A stretch of 64,000 nucleotides of DNA from Cupriavidus basilensis (lineage in GTDB: Bacteria > Pseudomonadota > Gammaproteobacteria > Burkholderiales > Burkholderiaceae). A program made the position numbers and the translations under genes. The number at the start of each line of letters is the position of its first letter. Position 1 is the stretch's first letter. Positions 1 through 10,364 of the stretch are shown here, piece after piece. Under the pieces are notes generated by a model that searched no databases, was not told the origin of the DNA, and saw nothing but the letters and a program-made list of their open reading frames with translations. Location: NCBI RefSeq assembly GCF_000832305.1, contig NZ_CP010536.1:1240001-1304000 (forward strand), in the 5' to 3' direction.

Positions 1-807
1 CAGGCCATTCCCGCGGTGGAATACCTGATGAGCAAGGAAGGCGGCGGCGCCAAGCGCTTCTTCCTGCTTGGCACCGACTACGTCTACCCGCGCACCACCA
101 ACAAGATCCTGCGTGCCTTCCTGAAGAGCAAGGGCGTGGCGGACAAGGATATCGAAGAGGTCTACACGCCGTTCGGACACAGCGACTACCAGACCATTGT
201 CGCCAATATCAAGAAGTTCTCGCAAGGCGGCAAGACCGCTGTGATCTCCACCATCAACGGCGACTCCAACGTGCCCTTCTACAAGGAACTGGGCAACGCT
301 GGCCTGAAGGCCAAGGACGTGCCGGTGGTGGCGTTCTCGGTGGGCGAGGAAGAACTGCGCGGCATCGACACCAAGCCGCTGGTGGGCCACCTGGCCGCAT
401 GGAACTACTTCATGTCGGTCAAGAACCCGGAAAACGAAGCCTTCAAGAAGCAATGGGCGGCGTGGGTCAAGGCGAACAACCTGCCGGGCGGCGACAAGCG
501 CGTGACCAACGATCCGATGGAAGCCACCTACGTGGGCATCCATATGTGGGCGCAAGCCGTCAAGAAGGCCGGCACGACCGATCCCGACAAGGTGCGTGCC
601 GCGATGTATGGCCAGACCTTCAAGGCGCCGGACGGCTTCACCTTGACCATGGGCGAGAACCATCACCTGTACAAGCCGGTGATGATCGGCGAGATCAAGG
701 GCGATGGCCAGTTCACGGTGGTGTGGAAGACGCCCAAGGCTGTGCGTGCGCAGCCGTGGAGCCCGTTCATCGCGGGTAACGAAGGCAAGCCGGACAAGGT
801 GATGTAA
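1..807 (+). CDS. urtA: Urea ABC transporter substrate-binding protein UrtA, 3' part
   Basis: This is the carboxy-terminal 268 residues of a periplasmic type I solute-binding protein. The frame is open from base 1 (QAIPAVEYLMS...), so the true start lies upstream of the window; the family is usually about 400 residues. The stretches DYVYPRTTN and FKAPDGFTLTMGENHHLYKPV are typical of UrtA/FmdD-type amide and urea binding proteins. It is followed after about 180 bases by urtB, C, D and E, the remaining parts of the high-affinity urea importer, and then by the urease genes, which supports urea as ligand. The protein would deliver urea to UrtBC at the inner membrane. Confidence 0.93.
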   Translation, partial: QAIPAVEYLMSKEGGGAKRFFLLGTDYVYPRTTNKILRAFLKSKGVADKDIEEVYTPFGHSDYQTIVANIKKFSQGGKTAVISTINGDSNVPFYKELGNAGLKAKDVPVVAFSVGEEELRGIDTKPLVGHLAAWNYFMSVKNPENEAFKKQWAAWVKANNLPGGDKRVTNDPMEATYVGIHMWAQAVKKAGTTDPDKVRAAMYGQTFKAPDGFTLTMGENHHLYKPVMIGEIKGDGQFTVVWKTPKAVRAQPWSPFIAGNEGKPDKVM

Positions 808-990
808 GCCGGGCTTCCGCTTGGCGCTCTCCCGCTCTCCCGCTTGCCTCGTGGCCGGTGAGACAGGGGAGGGCGCCAGGCCGTGTCCTTGCCGCTTCGC
901 ATGCTGTCCGCCGCTTCGGTGCGGTGGCGGCAAATCGTCACGCCGATCAAGGTGACGCGCGCGCTTCGCCGCGCGCGACTCGCAAACCTT

Positions 991-2628
991 ATGCACCGAC
1001 CCTTATCGTTCTCTCTCGCTTCTCGGTTGCGCGCCATGCTGGCCGCGCTGCTCCTGCTGGCCGCGTGCCCGCTGTGGGCCGCGCCGCTCACGCAGGCCGA
1101 CCTGAAGCCGCTGGCCGAAGACGACTTCGACGCCAAGACCGCCGCGATCACCGCGCTGATCAAAGCGCCGGTGGCGCAGGCCGGCCCCATCCTCAAGGCC
1201 TTGCAGGACGATACGCTGCAGTACGCGCCCGGCGTCGGCATGGTGCGCCAGGACGGCGACAAGCTGGTGGACGCGATCAGCGGCACGCCGGTCACGGTCA
1301 AGCCCGATGCGCTCGAAGCGCTCACCCTGAACAACAGCCTGCGCGCAATGGTGGACAGCGCCGCCAGCAGCACGCTGCTGCAATCGCCTGATGCGGCGGT
1401 GCGCACGCAGGCCGTCAATACGCTGCTGGACCAGCCGGGCAGCGCATCGCGCCCGGTGGTGGAGGCCGCGCGCAAGGCCGAGGCCGATGCCGGCCTGCGC
1501 TCCAAGCTCGATGTAATCTGGGCCAATATCGTGCTGGCCGATGGCAACCGCGACGATCGTCTCGAAGCCATCCGCATCCTCGGCCGCGACAGCAATCCGC
1601 AGAGCCGCCAGAAGTTGCAGCCGCTGCTGGAAAAGGACGCCGCCGGCAACTTTCGCGAGCCCGACGCCGAACTGCGCGGCGCCGCGCAGCAGGCCCTCGA
1701 CGCCCTGCGCGGCGACCAGCGCCGCGCCGAGCTGATCGGCAACCTCTTTGCCGGCTTGAGCCTGGGCAGCGTGCTGCTGCTCGCCGCGCTGGGGCTGGCC
1801 ATCACTTACGGCCTGATCGGCGTCATCAACATGGCGCACGGCGAATTCCTGATGATCGGCGCGTACGCCACGTACATGGTGCAGGGCGTGTTCCGCGCGC
1901 ACTTCGCCAGCGCGTTCGACTGGTACCTGCTGTTCGCGCTGCCCGCGTCGTTCCTCGCCTCCGCCGTGGTCGGCTTCGTGCTGGAGCGGCTGGTGCTGCG
2001 CCATCTCTACGGCCGCCCGCTGGAAACCCTGCTGGCCACTTTCGGCGTGAGCCTGCTGCTGATGCAGGCGGTGCGCACGCTGTTTGGCGCGCAGAACGTG
2101 GAAGTGGCCAATCCATCCTGGATGAGCGGCGGCATCGAATGGCTGCCCGGCATGGTGCTGCCGTACAACCGCATGGTCATCATCGTGTTTGCGCTGGCGG
2201 TGGTGGCGGTGGCCTGGGCCGTGCTCAACCGCACCCGCCTTGGCCTGTTCGTGCGCGCCACCACGCAGAACCGCACCATGGCGGCGTGCGTGGGCGTGCG
2301 CACCTGGAAGGTGGACAGCTACGCCTTTGCCTTTGGCGCGGGCATTGCCGGCCTGGGCGGCTGCGCGCTGTCGCAGATCGGCAATGTCGGCCCCGACCTC
2401 GGCCAAGCCTACATCATCGACTCCTTCATGGTGGTGGTGCTGGGCGGCGTGGGGCAGCTCGCGGGCACCATCATCGGTGCTTTCGGGCTGGGCCTGATCA
2501 ACAAGTTCATCGAGCCGTTCTATGGCGCGGTGCTGGCCAAGATCTTTGTCCTGGTGCTGATCGTGCTCTTCATCCAGAAGCGCCCGCAGGGACTGTTCGC
2601 GCTCAAAGGGCGCAGCGCGGAGGCATGA
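991..2628 (+). CDS. urtB: Urea ABC transporter permease UrtB
   Basis: LivH-type permease with the long amino-terminal extension usual for UrtB. From the ATG at 991 the product is 545 residues: a signal peptide (about 1-32, hydrophobic core MLAALLLLAACPLWA), a soluble helical periplasmic region (about 33-245), then a hydrophobic permease domain with INMAHGEFLMIGAY and LAGTIIGAFGLG. The frame is open further up to a GTG at 883, and an ATG at 1036 is also possible; 991 is preferred because it gives a clean signal peptide, though no strong ribosome binding site is seen. The stop overlaps the urtC start (ATGATGA at 2625), so the two are probably translationally coupled. Confidence 0.92.
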   Translation: MHRPLSFSLASRLRAMLAALLLLAACPLWAAPLTQADLKPLAEDDFDAKTAAITALIKAPVAQAGPILKALQDDTLQYAPGVGMVRQDGDKLVDAISGTPVTVKPDALEALTLNNSLRAMVDSAASSTLLQSPDAAVRTQAVNTLLDQPGSASRPVVEAARKAEADAGLRSKLDVIWANIVLADGNRDDRLEAIRILGRDSNPQSRQKLQPLLEKDAAGNFREPDAELRGAAQQALDALRGDQRRAELIGNLFAGLSLGSVLLLAALGLAITYGLIGVINMAHGEFLMIGAYATYMVQGVFRAHFASAFDWYLLFALPASFLASAVVGFVLERLVLRHLYGRPLETLLATFGVSLLLMQAVRTLFGAQNVEVANPSWMSGGIEWLPGMVLPYNRMVIIVFALAVVAVAWAVLNRTRLGLFVRATTQNRTMAACVGVRTWKVDSYAFAFGAGIAGLGGCALSQIGNVGPDLGQAYIIDSFMVVVLGGVGQLAGTIIGAFGLGLINKFIEPFYGAVLAKIFVLVLIVLFIQKRPQGLFALKGRSAEA

Positions 2629-3833
2629 TGAAGACTTCACTCCCGAATTCATCCACGGCGGGCTTCCGGCTGGCCGTGCCGGAGCGCCAGCCGCTGTTCT
2701 CCGGGCGCAGCTGGACGGCGTTGCTGATGATCGCATTGGTGGTGGGCATCGGCGTGCCGGTGTGCGCGCTGCTGGTGCCCGAAGGCCATCCCATGCATCT
2801 GTCGGCCTATGCGCTGACGCTGATCGGCAAGATCATGTGCTTCGCGCTGGCCGCCATCGCGCTGGACCTGGTGTGGGGCTACTGCGGCATTCTCAGCTTG
2901 GGCCACGGTTTGTTCTTCGCGCTTGGCGGCTATGCCATGGGCATGTACCTGATGCGCAGCATTGGCCGCGAAGGCGTCTACAAGAGCGACCTGCCGGACT
3001 TCATGGTGTTCCTCGACTGGAAGGAGATGCCGTGGTTCTGGCACGGCACCGAGCATCTCGGTTACGCGATGCTGCTGGTGGTGCTGGTGCCTGGCGTGCT
3101 GGCGTGGCTGTTCGGCTTCTTCGCTTTTCGCTCGCGCATCAAGGGCGTGTACCTGTCCATCATCACCCAGGCCATGACGTACGCCGCCATGCTGCTGTTC
3201 TTCCGTAACGAGACGGGTTTTGGCGGCAACAACGGTTTCACGGATTTCAAGCGCGTCGCCGGTTTTGCCGTGGCTGCGCCGCAGACCCGCACGGCGCTGT
3301 TCGTGCTGACGTTCCTTGCCCTGCTGGCCGGCTTCATCGCCTGCCGCTACATCGTGACGTCCAAGCTCGGCCGGGTCGTGACCGCGATCCGCGATGCCGA
3401 GATGCGCGTGATGTTCTCGGGCTATAACCCGCTTGGCTACAAGCTGTTCGTGTGGACCTTCTCGGCCGTGCTGTGCGGCATCGCCGGCGCGCTCTACGTG
3501 CCGCAGGTGGGCATCATCAACCCGGGCGAGATGTCACCGGCCAACTCCATCGAGATGGCCGTATGGGTGGCCGTGGGCGGACGCGGCACGCTGATCGGCC
3601 CGATCATCGGCGCCTTTATCGTCAACGGCGCCAAAACCATGTTCACGGCTTACTTCGCGGAGTACTGGCTGTTCCTGCTGGGCGCGATGTTCGTGCTGGT
3701 CACGCTGTACATGCCGGATGGCGTGATCGGCCTGCTCAAGCGCGCGCGTGCCATGCGCGCAAGCCCGCAGGCCGCGCCGGGCAACGCGGCGACTGCGCCG
3801 GCGGCCGCCACTCGCAGCGGAGGGGAAGCATGA
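2625..3833 (+). CDS. urtC: Urea ABC transporter permease UrtC
   Basis: LivM-type permease of 402 residues, the second membrane subunit of the urea importer. Multiple hydrophobic segments run from about residue 27 to 375. The motif GYCGILSLGHGLFFALGGYA and the later LCGIAGALYVPQVGIINPGEM are characteristic of UrtC. Two ATG codons at 2625 and 2628 overlap the urtB stop; either may be used. The end overlaps the urtD start (ATGA at 3830). It is expected to pair with UrtB in the membrane and be energised by UrtD and UrtE. Confidence 0.93.
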   Translation: MMKTSLPNSSTAGFRLAVPERQPLFSGRSWTALLMIALVVGIGVPVCALLVPEGHPMHLSAYALTLIGKIMCFALAAIALDLVWGYCGILSLGHGLFFALGGYAMGMYLMRSIGREGVYKSDLPDFMVFLDWKEMPWFWHGTEHLGYAMLLVVLVPGVLAWLFGFFAFRSRIKGVYLSIITQAMTYAAMLLFFRNETGFGGNNGFTDFKRVAGFAVAAPQTRTALFVLTFLALLAGFIACRYIVTSKLGRVVTAIRDAEMRVMFSGYNPLGYKLFVWTFSAVLCGIAGALYVPQVGIINPGEMSPANSIEMAVWVAVGGRGTLIGPIIGAFIVNGAKTMFTAYFAEYWLFLLGAMFVLVTLYMPDGVIGLLKRARAMRASPQAAPGNAATAPAAATRSGGEA

Positions 3834-4678
3834 ACGCGGCACTGGGAGCACAACAGGCGGAAAGCGGCGGCACCACGGGCCTTGGCCGCGTCATGGAGCC
3901 GGGCGTCATCGACGTCTCGCATGGCCCCATCCTTTACCTGGAAGACGTGACCGTGCAGTTCGACGGTTTCCGCGCGCTGAACAACCTTACGCTGTCGATC
4001 GACCACGGCGAGCTGCGTTGCGTGATCGGGCCCAATGGCGCGGGCAAGACCACCATGATGGACGTGATCACCGGCAAGACCGGGCCGCGCAACGCCAACG
4101 TGAGCGGTCGCGTGTTCCTCGGCCAGAGCATCGACCTGATGCGCATGACCGAGCCCAAGATCGCGCAGACCGGCATTGGTCGCAAGTTCCAGAAGCCCAC
4201 CGTGTTCGAGCAGCACGAAGTGTGGGAGAACCTGGAACTGGCGACGAAAGGCGACAAGCGCTGGTTCACTTCATTGCGCGCGCGCCTGGGCGCGCAGGGG
4301 CATCGCCGCATCGAGGAAACGCTGGCGCTGACGGGGCTGGAGGACGAGGCTTATCGCCCGGCCGGCTTGCTGTCGCACGGGCAGAAGCAGCGGCTGGAAA
4401 TCGGCATGCTGCTGATGCAGCAGCCGCAGTTGCTGCTGCTGGACGAGCCTGTGGCCGGCATGACCGATGAAGAAACCATGCAGCTGGCCAAGCTGCTCAA
4501 CAGCCTGCGCGGCACCTGCTCGATGATGGTGGTGGAGCACGACATGGAGTTCGTCGCCGCACTGGCCGGCGATGCGGGCAAGGTGACGGTGCTGGCCGAG
4601 GGCAGCGTGCTGGCCGAAGGCACGCTCGACGCCGTCAAGCGCGAGGAGCGCGTGATCGAATCCTATCTCGGCCGCTAG
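3830..4678 (+). CDS. urtD: Urea ABC transporter ATP-binding protein UrtD
   Basis: ABC ATPase of the LivG type, 282 residues. The Walker A motif GPNGAGKTT is at residues 67-75, the signature region LSHGQKQRLEIG near 180, and Walker B LLLLDEPVAGM near 203. The SHGQ form of the signature is usual for UrtD. The amino-terminal 35 residues before the ATPase fold are poorly conserved in appearance. The start overlaps the urtC stop by ATGA, giving a contiguous urtBCD reading cassette. Confidence 0.93.
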   Translation: MNAALGAQQAESGGTTGLGRVMEPGVIDVSHGPILYLEDVTVQFDGFRALNNLTLSIDHGELRCVIGPNGAGKTTMMDVITGKTGPRNANVSGRVFLGQSIDLMRMTEPKIAQTGIGRKFQKPTVFEQHEVWENLELATKGDKRWFTSLRARLGAQGHRRIEETLALTGLEDEAYRPAGLLSHGQKQRLEIGMLLMQQPQLLLLDEPVAGMTDEETMQLAKLLNSLRGTCSMMVVEHDMEFVAALAGDAGKVTVLAEGSVLAEGTLDAVKREERVIESYLGR

Positions 4679-4711
4679 GCGCAGGACCAGATCGAAAAGA
4701 GGAATGAGACT

Positions 4712-5404
4712 ATGTTGCAGGTCAATGCACTCAACCAGTTCTACGGCGGCAGCCACATCCTGCGCAACGTCACCTTCGAGGTGCCACAAGGCAAGCTGAC
4801 GACCTTGCTCGGCCGCAACGGCGTGGGCAAGAGCACCCTGCTCAAATGCCTGATGGGCGTGGTGCCTACCAAGAGCGGCAGCATCAGCTGGGCGGGGCAG
4901 GCGCTGGAGAAAAAGCCGCCGTACGAGCGCGTGACAGCGGGGCTGGCCTACGTGCCGCAGGGCCGCGAGATCTTCCCGCGCCTGACGGTGGAAGAGAACC
5001 TGCTGATCGGCGCGGCCAGCCTGAAGAGCCCGTCGGGCGTGCCGGACCGTATCTACCAGTTGTTCCCGGTGTTGCGCAGCATGCGCCAGCGCCGCGGAGG
5101 CGATCTCTCCGGGGGGCAGCAGCAACAGCTGGCGATCGGCCGCGCGCTGATGAGCGAGCCGGAACTGCTGATCCTGGACGAGCCGACCGAAGGCATCCAG
5201 CCCTCGATCATCCAGGACATCGGGCGCGCGCTGCGCCTGCTGGTGGATGAGTTCGGCATGACGGTGCTGCTGGTGGAGCAATATTACGAATTCGCCCGGC
5301 ACCTGGCGGATCATTACGTGGTGATGAGCCGCGGCGAAGTGGTGGCAAGGGGCGAGGGCGCGAAGATGGAAGAGGAGGGCGTGCGGGAGCTCATCGCGGT
5401 GTGA
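4712..5404 (+). CDS. urtE: Urea ABC transporter ATP-binding protein UrtE
   Basis: ABC ATPase of the LivF type, 230 residues, second nucleotide-binding subunit of the urea importer. Walker A is GRNGVGKST (34-42), signature LSGGQQQQLAIG near 131, Walker B LLILDEPTEGIQ near 151, with LLVEQYYEFA after it as in the family. A GAGG-type ribosome binding site (aaaagaggaatgag) precedes the ATG. The gene ends the transporter part of the cluster; 240 bases separate it from ureD, including a REP-like palindrome. Confidence 0.93.
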   Translation: MLQVNALNQFYGGSHILRNVTFEVPQGKLTTLLGRNGVGKSTLLKCLMGVVPTKSGSISWAGQALEKKPPYERVTAGLAYVPQGREIFPRLTVEENLLIGAASLKSPSGVPDRIYQLFPVLRSMRQRRGGDLSGGQQQQLAIGRALMSEPELLILDEPTEGIQPSIIQDIGRALRLLVDEFGMTVLLVEQYYEFARHLADHYVVMSRGEVVARGEGAKMEEEGVRELIAV

Positions 5405-5446
5405 TGCGACACGCGGTGCCGCATGATCGTAGTGCTGGTGTGTTCC

Positions 5447-5469
5447 CCTCTCCCGCTGTGCGGGAGAGG
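5447..5469. repeat. REP-like palindrome upstream of ureD
   Basis: Inverted repeat CCTCTCCCG / CGGGAGAGG with a 5-base loop, in the 240-base gap between urtE and ureD. The same core occurs in four more copies between ureE and ureF, so it is a dispersed element rather than a site private to this promoter. A hairpin in the transcript could attenuate or stabilise mRNA, but there is no T tract. The rest of the gap holds no recognisable gene. Confidence 0.7.
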
Positions 5470-5644
5470 ACGCACGCTTGCCGGCGGCCGCTTGAGTACC
5501 GTCCCGAAAGTGGTCTCGGATGTGGTCTCGAGTGCGGCCCCGGAAGCCGCCGCGAATACCACTTCCAGTGCTCCTGGCCGCGCGCTATGATGCCCGCATC
5601 CTGCGCACGATGCATTGCCGGACGCCTTTGCCATTCCAACATTC

Positions 5645-6517
5645 ATGCGTCATCCAGACTTTCCTTCGACCCTCGCCGCGCCACCCGCATGGGAGGCCAG
5701 CCTGCGCCTGCGCTTTGCCGCGCGCGCCGAGCGCAGCGCGCTGGTCGAGCGCCGCCACCAGGGGCCGTTGCTGGTGCAAAAGCCACTCTATCCGGAGGGA
5801 TCGATCTGCCACGTGGTGATCCTGCATCCGCCCGCGGGCGTGGCCGGCGGCGACAGCCTGGACATCGACGTGACGGTGGGCGCCGGCGCCCATGCGGTGC
5901 TGGCGACGCCCGGCGCCACCAAGTGGTACAAGTCGCTCGGCCGGGAGGCGGCGCAGCGCGTCACGCTGACGCTGGAAGCCCGCGCGCGGGTGGACTGGCT
6001 GCCGCAGGAGAACATCGTTTTTGACGACGCGCACGCGCGCCTTGCCACCACCGTGACGGTGGCGCCCGGTGCCAGCGCGATCGGCTGGGATGCGGTCGTG
6101 CTGGGCCGGCAGGCCAGCGGCGAGACCTGGAGCCGCGGCACGCTGGGCATGCAGACCCGGGTGCAGGGCGGCGGCAAGCGCGCGCTGTGGATCGAGAGCG
6201 CGCAACTGGACGCGGCGTCTGCGCTGCGCCAGGCGGTGGCCGGGCTGGACGGGCTCAATGTCATGGGCACGCTGTGGGCGGTAGGTGACGGTGCCACGCA
6301 GGAACTCGCCGAGACGCTGGCCGAGCAGTTGCCGTATCGGCCGGACCTGCGCGCCGGCGTGACGCGGCTCGAGCAGGACGGCCAGTCGATGTTGCTGCTG
6401 CGCGTGCTGGGTGCGCAGATGGAAGCGGTCAGGCACTTGATGGCGACGGCGTGGAGCGCGCTGCGCGAACCGATCCACGGTGTGCCGGCCAGGCCCCTGA
6501 GGCTGTGGGCGACGTAG
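5645..6517 (+). CDS. ureD: Urease accessory protein UreD
   Basis: UreD (UreH) scaffold, 290 residues, which binds apo-urease and with UreF and UreG forms the nickel-insertion complex. Family features are EGSICHVVILHPPAGVAGGDSLDI, TPGATKWYKS and the DWLPQENIVFD stretch. A TTG ten codons upstream (5615) is in frame, but the ATG at 5645 gives the usual MRHPDF-type start and family length, so it is preferred. It is the first gene of the urease operon; ureA begins 66 bases after its stop. Confidence 0.93.
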   Translation: MRHPDFPSTLAAPPAWEASLRLRFAARAERSALVERRHQGPLLVQKPLYPEGSICHVVILHPPAGVAGGDSLDIDVTVGAGAHAVLATPGATKWYKSLGREAAQRVTLTLEARARVDWLPQENIVFDDAHARLATTVTVAPGASAIGWDAVVLGRQASGETWSRGTLGMQTRVQGGGKRALWIESAQLDAASALRQAVAGLDGLNVMGTLWAVGDGATQELAETLAEQLPYRPDLRAGVTRLEQDGQSMLLLRVLGAQMEAVRHLMATAWSALREPIHGVPARPLRLWAT

Positions 6518-6583
6518 GTGCTGACGCAGGCATTGTTCATCGCGCGCCGCACGGACAACACAAAAAACAACGGGAATACCAAG

Positions 6584-6886
<303 letters not shown>

Positions 6887-6930
6887 AAAAAAGTCTGAAC
6901 AAAAGTTTGAACAAGACACGAGGTCAAGAC

Positions 6931-7563
6931 ATGAACCACGCTGAACACGCTAACCGCTCGCGCGCCGTGAGGCTCGCCACCGTGGGTGCTTCGCTGGCGC
7001 TCGCCAGCGCCGCCGCCGTCGCGCATCCGGGCCATGACGCCACCACGGTTGGCGCCAGCCTGTTTGCCGGCTTGCTGCATCCCTTCACTGGCATGGATCA
7101 CTTGCTCGCCATGGTGGGCGTGGGTGTGTGGAGCGCGCTGGGTGCGCGCTCGCCGCGCGAAGCCTTGCGCATGCCCTTTGCCTTCGTGGCGTTGATGCTG
7201 GCCGGCGCGGTGCTCGGCCTCGCCGGCATGAGCCTTGCGCTGGTGGAGCCGATGATTGCTGCGTCGCTGCTGGTGATCGGCTTGCTGGTGGCACTGCGCG
7301 CCAAACTGCCGGCATGGGCGGGGATGGCCATCGTGGGCGGCTTTGCCGTCTTCCACGGCTATGCGCACGGATCCGAGTTGCCGGCCACGGCCGGCGCCTT
7401 GCCCGCGGTAGCGGCCTATGTGGGCGGCTTCAGCGTGGCCACGATGGTGCTGCACGCGGCCGGCATCGGCCTGGGCGGCGCGCTGCGCCGCCACGCGGGC
7501 TGGCTGGCGCGGCTGGCCGGTGCGGGCGTGGCGCTGTATGGCGTTGGCCTGATGGTTGCCTGA
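6931..7563 (+). CDS. ureJ: HupE/UreJ family nickel permease or metal chaperone
   Basis: Predicted inner-membrane protein of 210 residues with a signal-like amino terminus ending in VAHPGHD and about six hydrophobic segments. The motif [20 protein letters not shown] is the HupE/UreJ signature, with His and Asp suited to nickel binding; GYAHGSELP is a second conserved patch. Members are associated with hydrogenase (HupE) or urease (UreJ) loci and thought to supply nickel. Its position between ureA and ureB fits that. The ATG at 6931 follows an ACGAGGTCAAGAC region with a ribosome binding site. Confidence 0.93.
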   Translation: MNHAEHANRSRAVRLATVGASLALASAAAVAHPGHDATTVGASLFAGLLHPFTGMDHLLAMVGVGVWSALGARSPREALRMPFAFVALMLAGAVLGLAGMSLALVEPMIAASLLVIGLLVALRAKLPAWAGMAIVGGFAVFHGYAHGSELPATAGALPAVAAYVGGFSVATMVLHAAGIGLGGALRRHAGWLARLAGAGVALYGVGLMVA

Positions 7564-7591
7564 GCGCACTGACCTCGACAAGGAACCCATC

Positions 7592-7896
7592 ATGATCCCC
7601 GGTGAACTGATGCCCGCTGAGGGCGAGATCGAACTGAACGCCGGCCGTGCCACGGTCAGCGTCGTGGTGGCCAACACCGGCGACCGCCCGGTCCAGGTCG
7701 GCTCGCATTTCCATTTCTACGAGACCAACCCCGCCCTGGATTTTGACCGCGAGGCCACGCGCGGCTTCCGCCTGAATATCGCCGCCGGCACCGCCGTGCG
7801 CTTCGAGCCGGGCCAGAGCCGCACGGTGGAACTGGTGGCGCTCGCCGGGGCGCGCATCGTCTACGGCTTCAACGGCAAGATCATGGGAGCACTGTG

Positions 7897-7897
<1 letters not shown>
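7592..7897 (+). CDS. ureB: Urease beta subunit UreB
   Basis: The 101-residue beta subunit. [19 protein letters not shown] at the start and [18 protein letters not shown] in the middle are diagnostic, as is the end [11 protein letters not shown]. An in-frame codon 12 positions upstream exists, but the family starts at this ATG. The stop shares its last base with the ATG of ureC, indicating translational coupling of the structural subunits. Confidence 0.97.
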
Positions 7898-9615
<1,718 letters not shown>

Positions 9616-9624
9616 AGGGCCGCT

Positions 9625-10260
9625 TTGCAAAAGATCGACAAACACCTCGCCGCCCCGCACGGCATCGCCGCCGTGCTGGTGCGCCGCGCGCCCAAGCTGG
9701 TGCTGCCTTTTTCCGACCGCAGCAAAAGCCGCCTGCGCGCCACCCTCGACAACGGCGAAGAAGTGGCGCTGTTCCTTGCGCGCGGCACCGTGCTGCGCGG
9801 CGGCGACCTGCTGGTCACCGAAGGCGGCGTCTTTGTCGAAGTGCAGGCCGCGCCGGAATCCGTGCTGCAAGTCGGCGCCAGCGATCCGCAGGCACTGATG
9901 CGCGCGGCCTACCACCTCGGCAATCGCCACACGCCGGTGGAAGTAGGCCGCGACTACCTGCGCCTGGAATTCGACCCGGTGCTCGCGGACATGCTGGCCC
10001 GCCTCGGCGTACAGGCCGAACGCGCGGAACTGCCCTTCGAGCCGGAAGCCGGCGCCTACGGCGGCGGGCACAAGCATGGGCACGATGCGACGTTTGCCGA
10101 GGACTATGCCGCGGCGCAGGCCGTGTTCCGTGAGCATCACGGGCACGAGCACGATCATGGCCATGCGCACAGTCATGACCACGGCGATGAACATGGCCAC
10201 AAACATGGCCACGACCACGCTGCGCATGTGCATGACGAGAACTGCGGGCACAAGCATTGA
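9625..10260 (+). CDS. ureE: Urease nickel metallochaperone UreE, His-rich tail
   Basis: UreE of 211 residues using a TTG start ([12 protein letters not shown]...) after a GAAGGG ribosome binding site. Residues 1 to about 147 are the two-domain core, with [12 protein letters not shown] and [13 protein letters not shown] (the conserved metal-site histidine). From about 148 on, the protein is a His/Asp/Gly-rich tail with roughly twenty histidines, which should bind several nickel ions as in enterobacterial UreE. It delivers nickel to the UreDFG complex. The stop overlaps a TTG in frame with the following DUF559 gene. Confidence 0.95.
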   Translation: MQKIDKHLAAPHGIAAVLVRRAPKLVLPFSDRSKSRLRATLDNGEEVALFLARGTVLRGGDLLVTEGGVFVEVQAAPESVLQVGASDPQALMRAAYHLGNRHTPVEVGRDYLRLEFDPVLADMLARLGVQAERAELPFEPEAGAYGGGHKHGHDATFAEDYAAAQAVFREHHGHEHDHGHAHSHDHGDEHGHKHGHDHAAHVHDENCGHKH

Positions 10261-10316
10261 GGCTTGGTTCCACACGCATGAGCAAGCCACCGCGCACCCA
10301 ACCTCCTATGCCCGAA

Positions 10317-10358
10317 CTCCCCTCTCCCGCTTGCGTGGGAGGGTTGGGGGAAGAGGGT
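10317..10358. repeat. Degenerate REP-like element after ureE
   Basis: A decayed copy of the CTCTCCCGC palindrome (CCCTCTCCCGCTTGCGTGGGAGGG) followed by a GGGGGAAGAGGG arm. It lies just before the DUF559 core and mirrors the element found after that gene, so the DUF559 reading frame is bracketed by related repeats. Confidence 0.6.
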
Positions 10359-10364
10359 GAGCGC

